In this document: piece by piece, positions 1-7,014 of the stretch | Position numbering within the stretch: the first letter of the stretch is position 1 | Layout: every line of letters begins with the position of its first letter | From: Entrophospora sp. SA101 | Taxonomy: Eukaryota > Glomeromycota > Glomeromycetes > Entrophosporales > Entrophosporaceae | Direction of reading: 5' to 3' | Assembly: GCA_958430865.1 (NCBI GenBank) | Contig: CAUDNR010001119.1 | Span: 5,018-16,976, forward strand | Length of the DNA stretch: 11,959 nt | Program-made: the position numbers and the translations under genes | The notes under the pieces: model-generated | Told to the model about the DNA's origin: nothing | Database searches by the model: none | The model's input: only the letters and a program-made list of their open reading frames with translations

Positions 1-342
1 TATATAAACATGATTGATTTTGAGATTGACATCAAAAAAATTTGCAACATTAAAAATCATTAAACTTTATACATTTATTTAAATTGACCACTACTTGTAT
101 GATTGATTCAATAAAGGAACAAAATTAATTATTTCACAATAAAAGCTATTTGTTTGTTTGTTTATTGTTGTTTTTGATTTTGGTATTTAATGCATGGTTT
201 CTATTCATAATGCAGTCAGAACTCGTTAAACCAAAGTCAATATTTTCAAAAAAAAACTTCGATCTAAAAACCTTAATAACATTGGCTTATTGAGGTAATT
301 TGATAGGTAGATAATAAAACAACATCATTTTATTGTGTATAT
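1..342. other. AT-rich intergenic stretch, no gene seen
   Basis: No open frame or recognisable structure supports a gene here. There is a short TTTG/TTTA tetranucleotide run near 148-164. Otherwise this is plain AT-rich spacer leading into the minisatellite. Confidence 0.6.
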
Positions 343-390
343 TTGGTTTATCAAAGCACCGTCTTAACGAGTTTTAACTGTACGTTTATT

Positions 391-665
391 CGTTTTATTT
401 GTTTTTTATTCATTTTATTCATTTTATTCGTTTTATTCATTTTATTCGTTTTTTATTTGTTTTATTCGTTTTTATTTGTTTTATTCGGTTTATTCATTTT
501 TATTCATTTCTATTTGTTTTATTCGTTTTTATTCGTTTTATTAATTAATTATTTGTTTTATTTGTTTTATTTGTTTTATTTGTTTTATTTGTTTTATTTG
601 TTTTATTTGCTTTATTTGCTTTTATTCGAATTATTATTACTCGAATTATTTGTTTTATTCAAATA
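391..665. repeat. 9-bp TTTTATTYG minisatellite
   Basis: The stretch is built from imperfect tandem copies of a 9-10 bp unit, TTTTATTTG or TTTTATTCG/TTTTATTCA. The cleanest block is about 551-610, where TTTTATTTG repeats exactly several times. One plus-strand frame is open through it and would give a Leu-Phe-Tyr-rich hydrophobic peptide from 343 to 666. Because the unit is a multiple of three without a stop in that frame, the open frame is a by-product of the repeat and I do not call it a gene. Confidence 0.85.
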
Positions 666-829
666 AACCTTATTTGAATAGAAACCTAACTGCAGCTCAA
701 GATTATGATATTATTTTAGCACAAAAAGCTTTAGAAATAATTTAATTACAATATAAAAGAGTTATCATCGGTTTATTAAATTAACTAAAAAATAGGGTTA
801 ATTATAAAAGAATATCTGATAAATATTGA
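665..829 (+). pseudogene. Decayed coding-like fragment, unknown family
   Basis: One plus-strand frame starting in the codons at 665 reads like protein: NKPYLNRNLTAAQDYDIILA, continuing about seven more residues to a TAA at 743-745. It then continues in the same frame with Lys/Tyr/Arg-rich sequence to a second TAA at 782-784 and a TGA at 827-829. The amino-acid composition, with alternating hydrophobic residues and Ala-Gln-Asp-Tyr, looks less like random AT-rich DNA than its surroundings. There is no start codon and no recognised family. It may be an old gene fragment or chance. Confidence 0.22.
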
Positions 830-1327
830 CACTTTCAACATTTACTAATAGGCTTTTAGACAATATGATAAAAATATTAAGAATATTATTAACTTATCAG
901 TATGTATAAGCAAAGAAAGATGGGAGCACAAAAGAATTTTAAATCATGCACAAACATGATAGCTTGATGGCTTGATTGACATAGTGGTGCAGTCTTGCAA
1001 TTTTTTTATTGTATATTTTAAATATAATTAATCATACATCTTTAACAAAACAAACATGACTTAGCTATTTAATCATTTCCTTGTATGTGAATGCCTCCAT
1101 CCATCAAATATTCATGATGGTCATGATTATTATGCAATACATTTGATATCATCATTGACATAACAAACAATTGCATCACCCGGGTAGTAATGATACCAAG
1201 GCCATGCATAAATGAAACTTTTAGTAATGCATGTCTACCCAGATCTCTGGGATTCACAATAATAAATTATTCTTCATGATTATCAATTATGGTTCCTTGT
1301 GAATAATAAATCTGATGTTGATCACAG
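830..1327. other. Intergenic, possible coding remnant on minus strand
   Basis: No gene can be supported. A minus-strand open frame at 1257-1069 (62 codons, non-ATG start) has a less AT-rich composition than the window average and a His/Asn-rich C-terminal part (LHNNHDHHEYL). It could be the tail of a decayed transposase, but I see no catalytic motif and no splice context that extends it. Confidence 0.3.
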
Positions 1328-1561
1328 GTGTCAGATTTAATTAAAATTTTCCTGTCACAAACAAGCAAGCGTTGTGCTTTCACACGCTTCATAACTGTGG
1401 AAATTTTTTCCACAGGTGAAACAATTGAACATGTTGGAAGGCTTTGGACAAAACATTCCCTTATCTTCCCCTCAGACCAGGCTTGGCTGTCACCATATGG
1501 AGCATTGATTGCTGATAGCTGGTGCTTGTGTGATGATTGCTTTGTGTTATTGCCATGCTAG
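1328..1561 (+). other. Unassigned 77-codon open frame in a less AT-rich island
   Basis: The frame opens with GTG directly after a plausible splice acceptor (TTGATCACAG, ending at 1327), so it would be an internal exon rather than a complete gene. It is Ser/Thr-rich at first and Trp/Cys-rich near its end (ADSWCLCDDCFVLLPC). No domain is recognised. The composition is visibly richer in G and C than the flanks, as is much of 1060-2740, which hints at a foreign or once-coding origin. It could equally be part of a dead transposon. Confidence 0.2.
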
Positions 1562-1896
1562 CATAAAGTTGGCACCTGCAACTGGTTGAAAATTCTGCAA
1601 CTCAGAAGGTTACTGTTTTGGTTTTTCCCTGAATTCAGAGTTTTGAGTCCTGGGTTGCTGTAATTTTTATGAAATGAAAAGTATTAATATTTAACAATTA
1701 ATTATTTAAATGTTTATTTTGTTGAAAAAAACATACATTGATAGTGTACATTTTCTGTGCTTAACATCCATGTGACCCTAAGTCTGGACAAAAGATCCCT
1801 TTCTATGAGTTTGGCTGGTATATCCCAAAGGCATCCCCTGTCTTGTCAGTGGCATGCCTACTCACCAACAACCCTACCCCCATTTACAAATTCAGT
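1562..1896. other. Intergenic, no gene seen
   Basis: The moderately GC-richer sequence continues to about 1660 and again at 1765-1890, with an AT-rich stretch between. I see no open frame of note and no RNA gene. The last nine bases (1888-1896, AAATTCAGT) form the left target-site duplication of the adjacent MITE. Confidence 0.5.
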
Positions 1897-2045
1897 AGTG
1901 ATGTTAGCCGACTAATAATCTGCATACACAATTTCTAAATTTGGTAATAGATTTCTGCGTTACCTTCTGGTTATAGAAATAAAATTACCAATTTAGGTAA
2001 TAAATGGCTTAGCGGCTAAGGATTTTTAAATGGCCAACATCATTA
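1897..2045. mobile_element. 149-bp MITE with 9-bp target-site duplication
   Basis: The direct repeat AAATTCAGT occurs at 1888-1896 and 2046-2054, flanking a segment whose ends are inverted repeats. The left end is AGTGATGTTAGCC; the right end read in reverse complement is TAATGATGTTGGCC (11 of 13 match after one extra T). Internal arms also pair: CTAAATTTGGTAAT (1935-1948) with ATTACCAATTTAG (1984-1996), and ATTTCT (1951-1956) with AGAAAT (1975-1980). The element is therefore fold-back in structure and has no coding capacity. A 9-bp target duplication is typical of Mutator-like elements, so a MULE-derived MITE is the best guess. The boundary could shift by one base. Confidence 0.65.
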
Positions 2046-2219
2046 AAATTCAGTTGGTCAGATAAAAATTAAAGAGAAGCAGAAAATTTGGGAAAATGAT
2101 TAATTTATAACAAAACATACCAAACAAAATCCAAACCATTTTTATGGCTTTTTTCTTGTTGGACATATTGCTGACAAAGATGTATATAATCATGCGATAA
2201 TTTTAACCTATAGGACAGA

Positions 2220-2249
2220 GGACTGATTGGGCAAAACCCAATCCAGTCC
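2220..2249. repeat. Strong hairpin (12/13-nt arms, 5-nt loop)
   Basis: GGACTGATTGGG at 2220-2231 pairs with CCCAATCCAGTCC at 2237-2249 around the loop CAAAA, with a single one-base bulge. Outside it the similarity continues more weakly (CTATAGG on the left against CCTATCC on the right). In this AT-rich context such a G+C-containing stem is unlikely to be chance. It could be the end of a small transposon, the core of a fold-back element, or a structured RNA. No U-run follows that would suggest a terminator. Confidence 0.6.
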
Positions 2250-2293
2250 CCTATCCAAAATCATTAAATTGGTTAAACAGAGAATTTACGAAA

Positions 2294-2506
2294 ATGATTA
2301 TACAAAACAAACACTATTTTACAACTTTCCTCTTAACATCAGAGTTCCAAATGCAATTTCAGGGCCACCAACCCTGCTCTGAATTGCGACCTCCTGTGCT
2401 TGAGCAAGTTGCAGGTTCTCGTTGCTTTGATGGATCTGGATATTTACATGGCATTACAATTCATCAGCAGAGTTGCAACTTGATCACAGTGCCATCCTTG
2501 CCCTAG
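2294..2506 (+). other. Unassigned 70-codon open frame with ATG
   Basis: The frame starts at an ATG only 45 bases downstream of the 2220-2249 hairpin and encodes an uncharged, Gln/Cys-containing peptide with no recognised domain. It contains a small internal hairpin (CAGGG at 2361 with CCCTG about 12 bases on). GC content here and on to about 2740 is above the window average. It may be a remnant of a once-coding insert. I cannot assign a function, and it may not be expressed. Confidence 0.18.
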
Positions 2507-3174
2507 AGGTGAGATCGTTGGAGTTGACTTTTTGGCCAGTGTGCCAGCAGCCTTCTCTGGTCTGGATGCTGTGAGGGAAGATTAGTGAAAGCATCATTGA
2601 CAATTGATGCAGTCTTGGTAAACTCCAGGGCCACGTATTACCCCTGGAATGTGGTAGCATCATTGTATCATCGATCCATCAGGTCAGATTAGCCTTTTGA
2701 ACACGAGGAACATGTGAGAATTATTGTAGTGTTCAAGGTAGTGTGCATGCTTGCTTCAACGCCTGTCAATTTCCTGTAATCAAATGTTGCATACTCAAAA
2801 TGTTTCATATTCAATGGTGTGCTGCCTTGACATCTTCTTGTGATTATAATATAATATTTATAATAATACTATTATTAATATTATTGATTACAAAAAGCAA
2901 AATATTATCAATGAAAATCTTGTAAATGCCCAGCAAGATCTGCTCCGCGTTTTGATTTCCAATTTAAAATGTATATAAACCAAAATAAAAATATCAATCA
3001 ATACAAGTAAAAAAAGGTACCTCTGGTTAGTTATTAACACGTTTTCTTTAGGAGACCCAAACCAAACTAAACAACAACACTCACGTTTTGTCACCTTGGA
3101 CTCTGTCAAAAAATAAATTGTTTTTCCAAGAAAGAAAAAAAAATCAATTCGTGTCTGTCCTACCAAAAAAAAAA
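2507..3174. other. Intergenic upstream region, no gene seen
   Basis: The GC-richer sequence ends near 2740. From about 2840 the DNA is strongly AT-rich, with ATT/TAT runs at 2846-2887 and A-runs at 3120-3175. Open frames on both strands here are short and low-complexity. The last part is the likely 5' flank of the five-exon gene. Confidence 0.5.
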
Positions 3175-3179
3175 CCAAT
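3175..3179 (+). promoter_or_regulatory. Possible CCAAT box of the five-exon gene
   Basis: CCAAT lies on the coding strand 64 bases before the ATG at 3243, inside AAAACCAATAGG. The position fits a CCAAT/HAP-type promoter element. The motif is short and the evidence is position only. Confidence 0.2.
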
Positions 3180-3242
3180 AGGATAAATAATTAGTGTACG
3201 CGTCAATCGTATCACAAAAACTTTTCATTTTCAAGATTCAAA

Positions 3243-4786
3243 ATGTCGCAAGGAACCAATAAAAGAAGAAAAGCCAACAATGTTGCAGAAGCAACAAGAC
3301 CCGAGTAAGTGTTTTAAGGATGGTGGTGGTGCCACCTGTCGTCACTCTAGTTGCTTTTTAAAAATAAATTAATTGTTTAAATGCTTTGTATATGGTAATA
3401 GCTCTTCAGCTGAATTAGTAATTATCCTAAGGCAGGAAATTGAGGTTCTTAAAAAAGAAAATTTATTATTGGAACGTTAGTATTGTTATGATGTTATGAT
3501 GACAATGATTGATGAAACAACAATAATTAACTTTTGATTCTTTTTAATCATTTTTTTATCTAGACCAAGTAAATTATTTTAAAAGCATGTATGAAAATAA
3601 TATTCTTGCCAATAAAAATAAAGCTACTTCAATTTCCGGTATATATATTTTTTTTTTGCTAATATAAAAAATTTAATGAGAAATAATTAATAAATCAATT
3701 TTACCAAATAGGTAATGAATCACCACCTGGAGCAAAAACAACTACATCACCAAAAGTAAAAGTAACTACAGAATCACCACCTGGAGTAAAAACAACTACA
3801 TCACCAAATCTAGAAGCAACTACAGAATCATCATTGCCAGAAGTAAAAAAAACCACGAAATCGCCACCATCACCATCACCATCACCATCACCATCATCAC
3901 CATCACCTAAGGCAAAAGATAATACAGAATCAACATCAATAAAAGCAAAAGCAATCACAGGATCGTCATCACCAAATCCAGAAGTAACCACAGAATCGCC
4001 ACTAAATGCAGAAGATACTACAGGACCAAAAGAAACAGAATCATCATTACCAACAGAAAGAACTACAGAATCATACAAAGTCCAAGAATCCATTTTAGGT
4101 GTTGACAACTGCATAAAGAATAATGATTTGTTATTACCCGAAATCTATACAGAATATGATATATTGTTACCAGGCTCTCAATTAAATTTAAAGTATGTAG
4201 CATATATATTAATGAATTATAAATTAATTGTTTTCATATATAAACATATATGTGTATATTAATAAAAAATTTTTTTTAAAGTCAACAGAAAGAAGTTGTC
4301 CATGCTATAACTAATTTTCACAAGAATGAGGAAGAAATGATGATAGTATGTGAAGAGGATGAAGAAATACAGTTCCTCACAAAAAATAGCAAAGATGATA
4401 ATAATGAAGCTTCAACTACTAGTGATAATTTTTCTTCTACCAATGAAATTAAAAGATCATCACCAGCTAATAGTGCAACAGACACTGCATCTACTTCATC
4501 CACTGAAACTACTGCTAGATCAATTCAAAATTTACAAGTACAAGGGCAAGGATTGGAAGAAGAATTAAGTGTGTTGGATGATGAAGATGGAATTATTACT
4601 TCTGGAAGAAGGGAATGGACACGTGAAGAATTAATGATTTTAATAAATGCCATTTTCTCCAGAAGGATAAACCCCCAAAAGCTCTATGATTTGGGTTTGA
4701 TAAAAAGCTCTCAGCAGGTGTCCAAGAAAAAAAATTCAATAAAAATACGTTTGAAGAAATTGATTCATAACAGATCAATGCGTTAA
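3243..4786 (+). CDS. Five-exon coiled-coil protein with basic HTH-like C-terminus
   Basis: Exons are 3243-3304, 3402-3475, 3564-3638, 3712-4192 and 4282-4786. All four introns (97, 88, 73, 89 bp) are GT...AG, with donors GTAAGT, GTTAGT, GTATAT and GTATGT. Splicing gives one open frame of 398 residues ending in TAA. Residues 7-10 are a basic patch (KRRK). Residues about 23-58 form a coiled coil with heptad positions V27, I34, N41, V48, Y55 and L30, L37, L44, F51; the buried Asn suits a parallel dimer. Residues about 72-130 hold an 18-residue repeat (TTESPPG...KTTTSP) followed by a Pro-Ser tract. Residues about 250-340 are acidic and Ser/Thr-rich. Residues about 340-393 (EWTREELMILI..., then Lys/Arg-rich) resemble a SANT/Myb-like helical fold. 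Spacing is wrong for a true bZIP. A nuclear, perhaps DNA-binding role is inferred; the family is not recognised. A broken copy lies downstream. Confidence 0.82.
3717..3878 (+). repeat. 54-bp in-frame tandem repeat in exon 4
   Basis: Three copies of a 54-bp unit start at GAATCA at 3717, 3771 and 3825. The first two are nearly identical and the third is degenerate and runs into the CCATCA Pro-Ser tract. The unit is in frame and adds 18 residues per copy to the linker (ESPPGAKTTTSPKVKVTT and variants), so copy number could vary between alleles without breaking the protein. Confidence 0.85.
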
Positions 4787-5131
4787 AAAATTTTTTTTTT
4801 TTTTTTATGTAAATTGAAAGAAGAATATATACATATATTATTATAAACAAAATCTTTTTTTTCATCTTTTCAACACATTCATATATTGTTTTAAAAAAGA
4901 TATTCACTTTTTCATCTCAACATTCATCCAACTCAACATTTCTCCTAGATTAATAATGAAGAAAATTTTAACAAGTAACGAGATAAGCTTAATAATAATT
5001 AAACATGGGAGCATAAATAACAAAAGAACAAGGTCGTTTACCTATTGCTTATGTGTTGACAAAACATCAACAAACACAACATATAACTAGTACTAACCTT
5101 TCAATAATAAGGAGATAACTACTAATTCTGA
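4787..5131. other. 3' flank of the five-exon gene, no gene seen
   Basis: A long T-run follows the stop codon (about 4791-4806). The rest is AT-rich. No canonical AATAAA is seen immediately downstream, and nothing resembles the first exon or promoter of the duplicated gene copy. Confidence 0.5.
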
Positions 5132-5359
5132 ATCAGTTTTCAACAAAGACTTAACAATAATATACAAAATTTACCTAATGACATCACAATAATATCACCA
5201 CCGCCGACTGGAAAAACTCCTTCTATAAATACTTTGGCTAACGATACTATCTCTTCTGAATCTACTATTGATAACGATATAAAGCAAGATGATGAGATTA
5301 CTTGTTGGCTTTGTCCACATGATCATGAATCAAATTCTTGTTTTCACATATTAATATAG
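5132..5359 (+). pseudogene. Open fragment with Cys/His cluster, no start codon
   Basis: A plus-strand frame is open for 75 codons between a TGA at 5129-5131 and a TAG at 5357-5359. It has no suitable ATG. It is Asn/Ser/Thr/Asp-rich and then ends in a Cys/His cluster, ITCWLCPHDHESNSCFH, spaced like part of a zinc-binding module (CxxC, HxH, CxH). It could be an internal exon of a lost gene, or chance. It lies just upstream of the broken copy of the five-exon gene but shares no visible similarity with that gene. Confidence 0.3.
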
Positions 5360-5424
5360 AAAATCAATTGATGTGACATGTCACACAACTAATTGTTCTC
5401 AAATCTTAGGACAAAGAGATTGGA

Positions 5425-5586
5425 AAGAAAAAAAATAGTTAGAATGTTAGTATTGTTATGATGTTATGATTATAATGATTGATGATAACAGTAACAACAA
5501 TAATTAATTTTTGATTCTTTTTAATCATTTTTTTATCTAGGCCAAGTCATTTATTACAAAAGTATGTACGAAAATAATATTCTTAA
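5425..5586 (+). pseudogene. Broken copy of the five-exon gene: exon 2 end, intron 2, exon 3
   Basis: This matches 3455-3608 of the intact gene. The intron copy (5446-5540) starts with the same GTTAGTATTGTTATGATGTTATGAT stretch and ends with the same TTTTTAATCATTTTTTTATCTAG. The exon 3 copy keeps the reading QV-YYKSMYENNIL, against QVNYFKSMYENNIL in the gene. The exon 2 copy has an in-frame TAG where the gene has a zipper Leu codon. No exon 1 copy is seen. After 5586 the match stops abruptly and unrelated sequence follows. Confidence 0.85.
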
Positions 5587-5612
5587 TGCAGGGTAATTGG
5601 TCAACTTGTATT

Positions 5613-5860
5613 ATGTATCTTAATGGTGGTATGGCTACAGTTATACAACAACTAAAATTAATGGAAGATGATTTCAGAGGACAGGATTTCTAAATCATCC
5701 TAAAGATCTCAAAGGAAATAACAATCTTTTGGTGTTAACACATCCTCAACATATTGGAATATTCATATAAAGTATTTAGAGGCTGGTGCTGATTTTGTTG
5801 AAACTAACTACTTTTAGTAGTACTTCTATCAGTCAAGCTGATCATACAAAGTTCGTGATT
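5613..5860 (+). pseudogene. metH-like: Cobalamin-dependent methionine synthase fragment, frameshifted
   Basis: Read across three frames, this encodes the start of the homocysteine-binding domain of MetH/MTR-type methionine synthase, which transfers a methyl group from methyltetrahydrofolate through cobalamin to homocysteine. Recognisable segments are LNGGMATVIQQ (family DGGMGT..Q), FRGQDF, LKGNNNLLVLTHPQHI, KYLEAGADFVETN and FSSTSISQAD. Frame changes fall near 5691-5693, 5759-5761 and 5812-5813, and a TAA follows FRGQDF directly. The catalytic-site Cys residues and the folate, cobalamin and activation domains lie beyond the fragment and are absent. It sits inside the broken copy of the five-exon gene, so it was inserted or joined there after that copy arose, or at the same time. 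It is not functional. Confidence 0.85.
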
Positions 5861-6160
5861 TTAATCTTTCTCCTGTTAATTATAATGTAATTATTTATTA
5901 TTTATCTTATTTTTATTTATTTATTTATTTAGCACTCTTTGTATACAGTATATATAAATTCAAGTGCATTGATGATAAACAGAATCCTTTTGGGCATGTC
6001 AGACATAGTTCTTTGACTTCAATTGCAAGCAGTAGTAAGTTCACAAATGATAATACTTATAAGAATAGATAATATAATAATAATAATAATTACTATCATT
6101 ATTATTATCACTCTAAAGGTATTCTTAAACCTAAACCAGCTTCTCCATCTTCAATATTAA
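5861..6160 (+). other. Decayed coding-like spacer
   Basis: An open plus-strand frame around 5950-6072 reads KCIDDKQNPFGHVRHSSLTS and on to a Ser/Asn-rich end. Before it is a T-rich stretch that could be an intron end (TTTATTTAG near 5931). An AATn/ATTn near-palindrome follows at 6071-6110. The reading frame then resumes with GILKPKPASPSSILTTSP just before the 308-bp repeats. It probably belongs to the same lost gene as the repeats. Confidence 0.35.
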
Positions 6161-6764
6161 CAACATCACCTATTTTTACAACAGCAAGATAACAAACTAT
6201 CCTTTCATTGATCTTCTATCATCAACCAATCTGAAACATCAAAAAGATTTCCACCTCAAAAATCAGATAACAATGATGATATTTTCAGCAATTTCTTGAT
6301 GTTAATTCACAAAAAAAAATGTGTTCAACAAATTTGAATTCTTACAAAAACCACACATTTTCAAATGGTTTTACAAATACAAATATGAATTCATCACAAC
6401 AAAAACAATTTGGCCATTCAAAAGCATCTCTTTTGATGGCATGTTTAGTGATTTAGACCCATTAAAAACAACATCATCTATTTTTGATAACAACAATAAG
6501 ATAACAGACAATCCTTTCATTAATCTTCTACCATTAATTAAATCTGAAATGTCAAAAAGATTTCCACCTCAAAAATTAAATGATGATAATATTTTCAGTG
6601 ATTTCCAAGCTGCATCTGACATTAATTCACGAAAAACAATGCACCCAATGAATGGTTTTACAAGCACAAGTATGAACCCATTACAACAAAAACAATTTGT
6701 TCATTCAAAGAGCACCTCTTTTGATAATACATTTAGTGATTTAGATCCATTACATAATAAATAA
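6161..6764 (+). pseudogene. Two ~300-bp direct repeats of an Asn/Ser/Pro-rich coding segment
   Basis: Unit 1 starts at 6161 (CAACATCACC) and unit 2 at 6469 (CAACATCATC), a spacing of 308 bp; unit 2 ends at the TAA at 6762-6764. Shared landmarks include AAAGATTTCCACCTCAAAAAT, CAACAAAAACAATTTG and TTTAGTGATTTAGA(C/T)CCATTA. Unit 2 is open and encodes NPF and DPL motifs (DNPFINLLP, KRFPPQKL, FSDLDPL). Unit 1 has stops and indels; a one-base deletion near 6421-6424 puts its first part out of frame. The apparent 147-codon frame from an ATG at 6321 is therefore a hybrid: its first third is a wrong-frame reading of unit 1 and the rest is genuine. NPF and DPL motifs occur in endocytic adaptor partners, but the family is not recognised. 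Confidence 0.7.
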
Positions 6765-6813
6765 ATATTTAGAATTTATTTATCAGACATTTTTTTAAAG
6801 TAATATTTTGAAT

Positions 6814-7014
6814 AGAATCCATTTAGGTGTTGATGACTGACTGTGTAGAGAATAATGATTTGTTATTACCCAAAATCTATACAGAGCATGATATATTGTT
6901 ATCAGATTCTCAATTAAATTTAAAGTATGTAGCATATATATTAATGAATTATAAATTGATTATTTTCATATATAAACATATATGTATATATTAAAGTCAT
7001 CCATGATATAACTA
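6814..7014 (+). pseudogene. Broken copy of the five-exon gene: exon 4 end and intron 4
   Basis: This matches 4085-4313 of the intact gene. It has the same AGAATCCATTTTAGGTGTTGA start (one T lost), the AATAATGATTTGTTATTACCC block, the GTATGTAGCATATATATTAATG donor and intron, and ATCCATGATATAACTA from exon 5. A frame-breaking indel lies near 6826, and most of the intron 4 T-tract and the exon 5 start have been deleted. Intron and exon sequence are about equally conserved, as expected for a duplicated copy that is no longer selected. Confidence 0.85.

Noticed and set aside
343..666. 107-codon Leu/Phe/Tyr-rich open frame
   Set aside because: It is the translation of a 9-bp tandem repeat whose length is a multiple of three; no normal coding composition.
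1376..1520. CxxC...HxxxxxxC zinc-finger-like reading on the minus strand (FNCFTCGKNFHSYEAC)
   Set aside because: Only a short stretch between stops, with no second finger and no exon context.
3243..3480. Classical bZIP transcription factor
   Set aside because: The zipper is convincing, but the basic patch (residues 7-10) is too short and about 20 residues from the first zipper Leu; the conserved Asn...Arg spacing of bZIP basic regions is absent.
3701..4114. 137-codon minus-strand open frame
   Set aside because: Antisense shadow of exon 4 of the five-exon gene; its Asp/Gly-rich repeats are the complement of the Pro/Ser repeats.
4318..4907. Open frames at 4503-4318 and 4907-4596 (minus) and 4350-4568 (plus)
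   Set aside because: Shadows of exon 5, which is supported by splicing and continuous frame.
6071..6110. Inverted AAT/ATT repeats as a functional hairpin
   Set aside because: Simple trinucleotide repeats pair by composition alone.
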